A stretch of DNA of 64,000 nt from positions 682,043-746,042 of the forward strand of contig NW_008705567.1 in the NCBI RefSeq assembly GCF_000186865.1. The letters run 5' to 3'. This document shows positions 18,820 to 27,288 of this stretch, piece after piece; position 1 is the stretch's first letter; every line of letters begins with the position of its first letter. The translations under genes were made by a program, and so were the position numbers. The notes below the pieces were generated by a model. It did no database searches. It was not told the DNA's origin and worked only from the letters and a program-made list of their open reading frames with translations. The stretch is from Aureococcus anophagefferens. Its lineage: Eukaryota; Sar; Pelagophyceae; Pelagomonadales; Pelagomonadaceae.

Positions 18820-21800
18820 ATGTGCGGCAACCTGGGCCTCCTGCTCGTGGGCCACGACGGCGACGCGGCGCCGGAGGCGCTGCTCGAGGAGATGGCGCGC
18901 GTCGTGGCCATGCGCGGCGCCCAGAGCTATGGTTTCGTCGCCGCCGCGGGCGGCAAGTCCATGACGATGCACAAGGCCGTGCTCACGAAGCGCGACGACA
19001 TCGCCACCGCGCTGCGGCGCGCCGTGCGGCGCCGCGTCGGCGCGCGCGCGCTCGGTACGCGGCCGCTGCTTTTGGCCGCGCACCTCCGCTTCGCGACGTC
19101 CTCGAGGTCGACGGCCGTCGAGGCGCACCCCCACTCCTGGCTCGGCCCCGTGGCGGCGTTGCCGCCGGCCGCGCCCGGCGCGCCGCCGCCGAAGCCCACG
19201 CGGCGTTTGGTGGTTATCACGCACAACGGCGACTTCGAGGGGTTGGACGTCGGCCGCTGCTTCGGCTGCGACCTGCCGGTCATGGCGCTGGACGCGTTGC
19301 GCGCCTGGCTCGCCGTGCGCCTCGGTCGCGCGCCCCCGTCGACGGGCGACTCCTGCGTCGCGAGCGGCGCGCTGGAATTGCTGTTCGCGGCGGGCGACTG
19401 CGCGGCGGCGGCGCGGCTGGCGCTCGCGCCCCTCGACGACGCGCGCGCGGGCGACGTCGCGCTGCGGTCCGCCGTCGCGGCGGCGCTGCGCCGCGTCCTC
19501 GACGAGCTCCGGGACCCGGCCCGCGCCTTCGCGTCGTCCGACGCGAAGGCGCGCGACGCCGTCGAGGCGCGGCTCCAGAAATTGCTGTCCACGACTTCGC
19601 TCGACGCGCGCGAGCGCGCGGCCGTCGCCGAGGCGGCGCTCCGCGGCTACAGCGAGTGGGACCTGCGGTCCGCCGTCTGGCGCTTCCTGAAGACGGCCCA
19701 CGGCGCCTTCGGGCTCTGCGCGACGACGTCGTTGGCGCCGGGGGCCGTCGTTTTGGGGTCCGTGAAGCAGCCGCTGATCGTCGGCGTCGGCCGGGGCTTC
19801 GTCGCCTACGCGTCGGAGCGCGCGGCGGTCCACGTCGGCGCCATCGGCGCGGCGCTCAAGTACCGCTACGTCCTGGCCGAGGGCGACGTCGTGTCCGTCG
19901 CGCCCGAGGCGACGGTGCAGGGCACGCTCGGCGGCTCGGGCTGCCGCCTCGCGCTCGCGCGCGTCGACGCCGACGCCGCCGTCTTCCGCGACCTCGGGTC
20001 GACGGACCTCTGCGACGCGGAGCGCAACGCGCTCATGATGCGGCCGCTGCCGGGCGGGCCGCCGGGCGACGTCGTCGGCGACGATCTCCGGGACCTGCCG
20101 GTCCTCGCGTCCGCGCTCGCGCGGAGCTTCCGCCTGGACACGTCGCCGAACGCGGCGGCCGCGCGCGCCTTCGCCAAGGCCGTCTTCGACGCGGACCGCA
20201 TGCGCCGGAGCTCGCTGGACGTCGTCGTCGTCGCCGTCGAGGCGTCCCTGTGGGTCGCGGAGCAGTGGGCGGCCAACGCGCGCGCGGCGTGCCCCGTGCT
20301 CCGCGTCGTCGTCGCTTCCGCGAACAAGGCGCTGGCGGCGCTGACGGCCTGCGAGAGCGGCACGCACGGCGGCGCGACGTCGGCCCACGCGACGGTCTTC
20401 CCCTCGGGCGACACGCCCGCGAGACGGTGCCGCGGCGCCGTCGCGCTCGCCGTGTCCCACAGCGGCCAGACCTTCCCGACGCTCAACGCGGCGCGGGCCT
20501 TGAGGGACGCCGGGGCCGACGTGTTCGTCGTGGCGGGGTCCCTGGACGTGCAGCTCGCGGAGGTCGTCAAGGGCGGCCAGTCGTTCCGGAAGGGCGCGCG
20601 GCGGTCGAAGCGCGTGCTCGTGACGGGCGCGGGCGTGCGCCTCGCCGAGGCCGCGTCGCTGACGACGGCGTTGACGCACGTGCTCTTGACGGAGCTGCTC
20701 CTCGCGCTCGCGGCCAAGGCGCCGCGCGGCTCGTGCCTGCTGCGGGCGGGCGACGTCAAGGACCTCGAGACGCTCGCGGACGCGTGCGTCCACGACCACC
20801 TGCCGAACCTGTGCCCGGGCCCGGCGCCGCGGCCGTCGCGCGACGCCCACGCCGGGGCCCGGGCGCTGGGCGAGCGCTGGGCGGACCACGTGCTCGAGCC
20901 GCTCGCGTGCTTCGTGCTGGCGACGGCCTACGTTTTGGTGTCCGTCACCGCGGGGACGCCCCTCGTGACCACGGCCGTTTTCTACAGTTGCGGCTACCGC
21001 TCCCCGGCCGTCGCGGCCCTCGACGCGCTGCTCTACGCCTTCTTTCCCGTCGTCGCGGCGCTGGTCTTGCGCTTCGTCCAGAAGCGGACGATGCTGGCGC
21101 GCTTCGGCCGGCGGACCATCATGGTCCTCGACGTGCCCATGGTGCACCAGTGCGCCGTCGCCTTCGGCCAGAAGCTCTTCGGGCTGAGCTACGGCCTCAA
21201 CGGCGTCGACTTCGCCGGCGCGAACCCGCGCGGACATCGAACGGCGGGTCGTCGCGAGCGAACTTCCAAATTCTCGGTCGCATCGATTCGGCCGATTTTT
21301 GGACGGGTCGATCGCTCTCGTCGAGTTCTCGAAGCAGCTTTGATTCGCACGCAGGCGCGAACCCGGCGGACCACGGCGTGCACCGCATGCTCCACCGCGT
21401 CGTCCGCGGCACGCTCGTCGCGCTCGGCGTGCCCGACGGGCGTCTGAAGGCGCTCGTGGACGTGGAGTGCGCGGCCTACCTGACGGCGTTGCAGCTCAAG
21501 TCGCTGTCGAACTGGGGCGTCGGCGCGGAGCTCGCGACCGTCGGCCACCACTCCTACGTGCCCGGCGTCGTCGACGCCGCGCTCATCTTCGACGCCTTCC
21601 AGCGGCCGGTGTTCCTGTCGGAGGTGCACCACGCGTCGCCGCGGGCGCCGGACGCGCGGCGCCTCTCCTTCCTGGAGGCGCCGGAGGCGCGGTTCGGCGC
21701 CGTCGGCCCCGGCGTCGTCGGCGCGGCGCGCGCGGCGGGCGACGAGGACCCGCGGGCGCTGCTGGCGGCGCACGCCGTCGTGGAGACGCTCTACGAGGGC

Positions 21801-22805
21801 CGCGTCGCGTCGCTGGAGCGGCTCGTCGCGTTCTACGCCGCGTTCCACGCGCTCGCCGCGAAGACGAGCCGCGCGAGCGGCTGGCTCTGCCTCCTCAGCT
21901 TCGACATCTGGCGCAGCCAGGCGGGCACGCGGGTCGCGACGACGCCCGCGCCGGCGTCGCCCGCGGCGCCCGTCGACGGCGGCCGGCCCAGGGACGACCT
22001 GGAGCGCGTCGCGACGACGGACCAGTTCCTCGCGAGCCTGGACGCGTCCCAGCGGGGCTCGGGCGGCTGGCTGAACCGCGCGCTCGACGCGTCGCAGCGC
22101 GGGTCGGGCGGCTGGCTGAACCGCCCGGCCCGGTCGCGGACGGCGAGCGACGAGAAGGGTCTGGACGACTCGCGGCGGTCCTGGCGCGACCTGGCCGCGG
22201 GCGTCGCGGCCGCGCTCGGCGTCCGCGAGAACCGGTCCGTGTCCGCGAGCTTGGACGTGTCCGCGTACGCGGCGCTGGACATGGACCTGAGCCGCGGCGG
22301 CACGCCCTGGGGCGACCACGCCCACTTCGCCGCGGCGACGGCTTTGGCCGTGCCGACGGCCGCGCCCTCCGCGCCGTCGAGCCGCGCGTCGTCGCCGGGC
22401 CCGGGCCTCGACCTCGACAAGTCGCTCAGCGGCGACGCGCCGCTGTCCCTGGGCCTGGACCTCCAGCGCGCGGCGCCGCCGGCGGCGCCCCTGCCCGTCC
22501 GCGCGCTCCGCGACGCGTTTCCGCCCATCCTGGGCGTGCGGCCGCGCGCGTCGCAGCCCACGGACCTCGCGCGCCTCGACGAGGTCAACAGCGAGAAGAC
22601 GAAGAGCCGCGACTCCCTCGAGGACCTCGACGTCGTCCTCCAGGACTCCTTCCGCCAGGACCCGCCGCCCGACGACGACACCGCCGCGGACGCGGCGGAC
22701 GCGGCGGCGCCCGGCGACGGCGCGGACGCGCCGCCGCCCGCGCCCGAGCCCCGCACGCCGCGGCCGGGGTCGCCCGCGCCGCAGGCGGCCTGGAAGGCGC
22801 TCTGA
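18820..22805 (+). CDS. Membrane-anchored GlmS-like glutamine amidotransferase/SIS protein
   Basis: Two exons (18820-21217, 21355-22805) joined across a 137-nt GC-AG intron give 1282 residues. ATG 18820 is fixed by MCGNLGLLL: Cys2 is the N-terminal nucleophile of class II amidotransferases once Met is removed. LLAAHLRFATSS and VITHNGDFEGLD match the glutamine site of glucosamine-6-phosphate synthase. A sugar-isomerase (SIS) domain has SHSGQTFPTLNAA. Unlike GlmS (about 600-700 residues), two hydrophobic segments lie at about 695-750, within the isomerase half. A long Ser/Pro/Asp-rich C-terminal tail holds two tandem copies of a LDASQRGSGGWLNR unit. Whether it still makes glucosamine-6-phosphate is uncertain. 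Confidence 0.8.
21226..21354 (+). mobile_element. Introner-like element of a second family (137-nt intron)
   Basis: The intron 21218-21354 starts with GCGCGAAC (21218-21225), and the same eight bases follow its 3' AG (21355-21362). The match extends to 11 bp (GCGCGAACCCG). This 8-bp duplication is the footprint of the larger introners, but the body is unrelated and clear terminal inverted repeats are not seen. Splicing yields DFAGANPADHG in frame. It may be an older or different intron-generating element. Confidence 0.65.
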
Positions 22806-23021
22806 CCGCGGCGTCGCCGGGCCACTTTGGAGCCCCTTTGCTTCGCAGCTCGTTGAAGTACTCCTTGAATAAGCGGCAATTCTTTGATCGTTCATGAACA
22901 GTTTCGGCGCCCAAGCGGGCTGCCGCGGAGCGCTGCCTGCCGCACGTCGACGCGGCCGCGGGCCCTTGGGCGGGCGCAAGACGACCGCCGGTGGCGCGGT
23001 CCGCGGGCCGCGCCGAGTGCG

Positions 23022-24046
23022 ATGGCGCGGGCGACGGTGGCGCTGACGCCGCAGATCCAGAAGCGCATGGACGTCCTGTCGAAAGTCTTCGAGGGCTGGG
23101 AGGAGGACTGCATGAACTGCAAGGCCTTCGCGGCGTCGCTGGCGGACTGGACGACGCCCAAGGGCGCCGAGGTCATCCGCGAGGGCGAGGACGCGGCGCA
23201 GCCCCAGCTATTGATTTGCGAGTCCGGCGCGGCGGAGGTCTTTGTCACGACGACGACGAAGTCCGGCGCCAAGAAGCAGAAGCGCGTCGCGCGGCTCGTC
23301 GCGCCCTTCTACGTCGGCGAGGGCCAGGTCATCGCCCGCAGCGTGCCCACGGCGACGATCAAAGCCGCCCAGGACCTCGCGGGGTTCTCGCTGGACCTCG
23401 AGTCGTGCGACGAGCTATTACGGACGGACTCGCTCGCGATCCGCCTCGTGAAGCGCCAGATCGAGATCCGCGCCTTCGAGCGCGCCCCAGCGTCCTGCAT
23501 CCGTGACGATTTTCGAGAGATTTTGACCGCAAAAACGGATGAAAAATCGTTACCGACGCGTGTGGTAGGCGCGCCCACACCTACAACGACGGCCTCTTCT
23601 TCGGCAACATCGACAACGCCGCGTTCTTCGCGGCCTTCGAGGCCTTCGCGAAGCGCACGTTCTGCGCGGAGAACGTCGTCTTCCTGCGGGGGTACCGCGA
23701 CCTGCAGACCGAGACCGACGCCGCCGCGGCCGTCGCGCGCGTCGAGAGGCTCTTCCGCGACCACGTCGACGTCGACGCGTCGGACGCGGACAACCTCGCC
23801 GTCAACGTGTCCCAGAAGGTCGTCCGCGAGTCGAAGAAGAACTTCGCCGCGGCGCGGGAGGCCGACGACGTCGCCGCGCTGCGCACGGTCTTCGACAAGT
23901 GCGCCGAGGAGATCAACCAGATGCTCACGAAGGACATCATCCCCAACTTCATGAACGGCGACGAGTACCGCGCCTACCTGCTCGGCGCCTGGCCGCTCCC
24001 GAAGCGGCCGCCGAAGCGCCGGTCGACGGCGTGCGGACTCATGTGA
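23022..24046 (+). CDS. Cyclic-nucleotide-binding-like / RGS fusion with CaaX tail
   Basis: Exons 23022-23479 and 23569-24046 give 311 residues. Residues 20-150 resemble a cyclic-nucleotide-binding fold (WTTPKGAEVIREGEDAAQPQ, then FYVGEGQVIARSVPTATI). The phosphate-binding cassette Arg is not in its usual place, so ligand binding is doubtful. From about 155 a regulator-of-G-protein-signalling domain is clear: FFAAFEAFAKRTFCAENVVF, then LAVNVSQKVVRESKK and VFDKCAEEINQMLTKDIIPN. RGS domains speed GTP hydrolysis by G-alpha subunits. The C-terminus KRPPKRRSTACGLM is a basic stretch plus a CaaX box (Met favours farnesyl), predicting membrane anchoring. It is convergent with the ankyrin gene, with 8 bp between stops. 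Confidence 0.85.
23488..23568 (+). mobile_element. Short introner-like element with 8-bp duplication (89-nt intron)
   Basis: The intron 23480-23568 begins with GCGCGCCC, and the identical 8 bp follow its terminal TAG (23569-23576). Internal inverted arms GTGACGATTTTC and GAAAAATCGTTAC (23502-23513, 23541-23553) fit a miniature inverted-repeat element. Splicing restores AFERAHTYNDG across the RGS domain start. It shares CGATTTTCGAGAG with the minus-strand intron at 1375-1448. Confidence 0.7.
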
Positions 24047-24054
24047 TGTTGCCG

Positions 24055-24717
24055 TTACGCGAGGTAGGGGAGGAGGTGCGCGAAGACCGCGTGGCCCCCG
24101 TGGGACCCGAGGAGGAACGCCTCGGGCGACGCCGCCGGCTGGGGCGCGGCCTGGCGGGCCAGGAGGCAGAGCTCGTGGCGCAGCGCGTCGCGCACGTATT
24201 TCGGCCGCGCCTGCTGCACGTAGGCGCCGAAGGTCGCGTCGCGCGCGACGGCGCGCGCCCAGGTCTCGTAGTCGCCGAAGTCCGACGCGGACGCGAGGAG
24301 CAGCGCCTGGGCGTCGCAGGCGTCGTCGCAGCAGTCCAGGGGCGTGTCGCCGTCCTCGTCCTCGAGGGTCGCGTCGGCGCCGTGGCTCAGGAGGAAGTTG
24401 ACGAGGTCGTCGGCGGGGCCCTCGTCGAACGCGGCCGCGTAGTGGAGCGGTGTCCACTGCTGGGCGTCGCGCGCGTTCACGTCGCAGCCGTGCTCGACGA
24501 GGAACTTCACCACTCGCATCGAGCCGTGTTCGCAGGCTTCGTGGAGCGCGTAGGTTTTGGCCGTGGTCGGCTTCAGGAGGCAGTCCAGGGGCGCGGACTC
24601 GACGGTGGCGAGGTCGTCGCCCTGGATCGCCGCGAGGAGCGGCTCGTCCATGACCGTGCTGTCGACGACCTCGAACTCGGCCTCGACCTCGGACTCGGTG
24701 CGCTGGAGGGCTGCCAT
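24055..24717 (-). CDS. Ankyrin-repeat protein
   Basis: The 220-residue protein has three ankyrin repeats between about 55 and 145: TYALHEACEHGSMRVVKFLV, WTPLHYAAAFDEGPADDLVN and GDTPLDCCDDACDAQALLL. The N-terminus is acidic and the C-terminal 75 residues have no recognised domain. It probably acts as a binding adaptor. No intron is needed. Confidence 0.85.
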   Translation of the reverse strand: MAALQRTESEVEAEFEVVDSTVMDEPLLAAIQGDDLATVESAPLDCLLKPTTAKTYALHEACEHGSMRVVKFLVEHGCDVNARDAQQWTPLHYAAAFDEGPADDLVNFLLSHGADATLEDEDGDTPLDCCDDACDAQALLLASASDFGDYETWARAVARDATFGAYVQQARPKYVRDALRHELCLLARQAAPQPAASPEAFLLGSHGGHAVFAHLLPYLA

Positions 24718-25029
24718 TTTTATGTTCGAAGCGGGAGGCGATGTGGCTGTTTTGGAACTTTAGTACTTTACTGGACCACACTCAGGCGATAAAACGGACG
24801 AACCGACCAATTAGGACTGACCCGCGGGTCGACGTCGCGCGCGACGTGCGGGGCGCTAAAGTATACGTCACTTCAACGCTGACGCTGCCCCTAACTAGGT
24901 TGGCGCGCTTTCTTTCGGGAATGGCGGGAAGCCTGCGCGTCGCGGCGCTTTTGCAAAGCACGCGCGACGGGCTCGGGCTCGTCAGGTCCGTCGGCAGCAG
25001 CGGCACGAGCGAGTCGAAGGCCGACGGCA

Positions 25030-25529
25030 ATGGTGCGCTGGGCATTCCGCGCGCACGAGACCTACGCGAACTACGTCTCGGCCCGCGTTCAGCACCCCGC
25101 CGCGGTCCTGCCGCTCAACACCCGCTCCGCGGCGCGGCTGCCGCGGCCCGCGTCGCCGCGGAACGCCGCGGCGCGGCTGCCGCGGCCCGCGTCGCCGCGG
25201 AACGCCGCGGCGCGGCTGCCGCGGCCCGCGTCGCCGCGGAACGCCGCGGCGCGGACCGCGGCGAACAACGCGGCGCTGACCGCGGCGACCGCCGCGGCGC
25301 CGACAACGGGCGACGCGCCGACGTTCCTCCGTCGGCGCTACGCGCGGTCGCCGCGGTCCGCCCGGCCCGCGCCGGCGGCGCCGCGGCGCGCGCGGTCGCG
25401 TCGCCGCCGCGGCTCGCCTACCTCGCGGCGCCGAAGCGCGTCGCGGCGCCGCCGGCGGAGGTCGGCGCGGACCCCGTGCGCCCGCTCCTGACGCCGCGGT
25501 CGTCGCGCGCCGCGGCCTGGTCGCGGTAA
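25030..25529 (+). CDS. Possible low-complexity protein over a minisatellite
   Basis: A frame starting MVRWAFRAHETYANYVSARV encodes three copies of AARLPRPASPRNA and then Arg/Ala-rich sequence. After about 25330 the more natural-looking frame is the one ending PLLTPRSSRAAAWSR before TAA 25527-25529. A short intron may join the two. A longer frame from 24741 or 24921 also covers the area. I cannot decide the exon structure, and the region may be non-coding. Confidence 0.3.
25129..25245 (+). repeat. Three perfect 39-bp tandem units
   Basis: Units 25129-25167, 25168-25206 and 25207-25245 are identical. The unit length is a multiple of three, so each encodes 13 residues whichever frame is used. 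The absence of divergence suggests recent expansion or a coding constraint. Confidence 0.9.
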
Positions 25530-25556
25530 GCGAAACACTCGCGCCGTTAGTCGGGG

Positions 25557-26909
25557 CTAGAGGCCCGCCTTGAGGGCGCCGATGAGCGCGCCGCGGTCCG
25601 CGGGCGAGAGGAGGCGGGCGGACGACAGGAGCGTGCGCCAGTCGACGTCGTACTCGCGGATGAACGTCTTGTGGTACACGTAGACAAAGAGCGCCATGAT
25701 GAACTCGCAGTCGACGCGGTCCGTGACGCCGCCGTGGCCCGGGATGATGGAGTCGAAGTCCTTGACGTGGTAGGCCCGCTTGATGGCGGACGCGAGGAAC
25801 CCCCCGAAGGGCGCGACGATGGACGCGAAGAGCGCGAAGCAGACGGCGTGGAGCTGGATGGGCGCCACGCCCTCGAGCGTGAAGAGCCCCAATACATCAT
25901 ACTCAGCCTGCTTGACGAAGACGGCCCGCGTCTCGCAGGACAGCGTCTTGTGGGCCACGAGCGTGATCTCCGCCGCGGGGCAGACGAGCCACTGCGACCG
26001 CGCGAAGAGCGGCGCCGTGTAGTACGCGACGGCCACCGTCGAGAAGAGCGCTCCGAGAAAGCCCTCCCAGGTCTTCTTCGGGCTCAGCTTGAAGAAGGGC
26101 GCCTTCACCAGCCGCCGGCCGAGCGTCGCGCCCCACGCGTACGCCCAGCAGTCGTTGTTGATGACGAGCCACGCGGGGAAGAAGAACCAGAACAGCCCGT
26201 CGAAGATGTTGTGGGCGACGAACTTCATCTGGCCCACGACGATGCACAGCGTGACGATGGTCCACGACAGCTGGCCCACCTGGTACTTGACGTTGTCCGC
26301 GGTCAGCGTCCACACGCTGAGCATGAACACGAGGCAGTAGCCCGCGAAGGCCAGCGCCTCGTGGTGCCGCGCGTAGTGCAGCAGCACGTCCTGCCCCCGC
26401 TCGTGGCTGTAGGCGAACTCCTTGATGAAGTCGCCGTAGACGAAAACGAGCGCGACGTAGTACCAGCCCCACTGCAGCGTCCGGAAGAGCGGCAGCCGGC
26501 CCGCGCCGTCGACGGACTTGTACTCGCTGTAGCGCACGGACACGATCTCCCGGAAGGCCATGGTCTGCAGGAGCATGATGAGCAGGCACACGTAGAAGTG
26601 GCCGGCCCAGACCTGCGGACGGGAGCGGCCGCGCCTCGGCTTCGCGCCGCGGTTTTGATTTCCGGGACGCGGGGCGCGCGCGATGGACAGGAACGCGGCC
26701 ATCATGAGGCTCGCCATCTGCGCCCGCACGGCGAACTTCTTCCAGAAGCCCTGCTGCATCACCGCCGGCGGCTCCGTCGCCGGCGCCGGCGCCGGCTTGT
26801 CCTCGCCCTCCGTGGACCGCCGCACCTCCTCGAGCATGCCGTTCTCCGACAGCTGCTCGCCGTCGGCCGCCTTCTTGGCGCTACCCTTCCGCTGGCGCAG
26901 CTCGACCAT
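25557..26909 (-). CDS. Phosphatidate cytidylyltransferase (CDP-diacylglycerol synthase)
   Basis: A multi-pass membrane enzyme that makes CDP-diacylglycerol from CTP and phosphatidic acid, for phosphatidylinositol and cardiolipin-type lipids. The family signature is complete near the C-terminus: SAIKRAYHVKDF, then IPGHGGVTDRVD. Also typical are NNDCWAYAWGATLGRR and LSPKKTWEGFLG. About eight hydrophobic helices are visible. A 69-nt in-frame GC-AG intron (26681-26613) probably interrupts FLSI|VWAGHFYV. Unspliced, it would insert an Arg-rich segment into a membrane helix. Spliced length is 427 residues, normal for eukaryotic CDS. The start MVELRQRKG (26909) gives a basic cytosolic N-terminus. Confidence 0.92.
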   Translation of the reverse strand: MVELRQRKGSAKKAADGEQLSENGMLEEVRRSTEGEDKPAPAPATEPPAVMQQGFWKKFAVRAQMASLMMAAFLSIARAPRPGNQNRGAKPRRGRSRPQVWAGHFYVCLLIMLLQTMAFREIVSVRYSEYKSVDGAGRLPLFRTLQWGWYYVALVFVYGDFIKEFAYSHERGQDVLLHYARHHEALAFAGYCLVFMLSVWTLTADNVKYQVGQLSWTIVTLCIVVGQMKFVAHNIFDGLFWFFFPAWLVINNDCWAYAWGATLGRRLVKAPFFKLSPKKTWEGFLGALFSTVAVAYYTAPLFARSQWLVCPAAEITLVAHKTLSCETRAVFVKQAEYDVLGLFTLEGVAPIQLHAVCFALFASIVAPFGGFLASAIKRAYHVKDFDSIIPGHGGVTDRVDCEFIMALFVYVYHKTFIREYDVDWRTLLSSARLLSPADRGALIGALKAGL

Positions 26910-27288
26910 GTCTGCGCGGGCTGGGCGCACTGCGACGCCGCCTGAAGGCTGTCGTCGCCGCACGACGCGGAGGCTTTGCACGTTTTAGGGCCATTGGCCG
27001 GGGTAATTTCGCTCGCCGCCCTGGCTGTCGCGCGTACACCCCAGCTCGAGGAGGTGGAAGCGTGCGCGCGGATGCTCAGCGATGCCCGGAACTCGGTCGG
27101 CTCGTGCGGTCGGAGCCCATCGCGCGCACGCGGACCCCCGGCGGACTGAACTTCATCGTGAAGCAAAAATTGGCTCGACGGGATGAGCTCATCGATGACG
27201 CTCGTGCTTTGAGCGTCGCGCGGCCAAGCCGCCGCATAAGGCCGCGTAGGTAGCACCACCACCACCACCGCCAGCGCATAAATAAACG
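26910..27288. other. Divergent intergenic region, 379 bp
   Basis: It lies between CDP-DAG synthase and the MFS transporter and should hold both promoters. It contains a short CAC(n) run at 27255-27269 just upstream of the transporter ATG. Nothing else is recognisable. Confidence 0.45.

Noticed and set aside
18313..21237. A 974-codon open frame on the minus strand
   Set aside because: It is antisense to the amidotransferase gene. It is Arg/Ala/Gly-rich with no motif; long antisense frames are expected at this GC content.
25129..25245. Possible CRISPR array
   Set aside because: The three repeats are directly adjacent, with no spacers, and the context is eukaryotic. It is a minisatellite.
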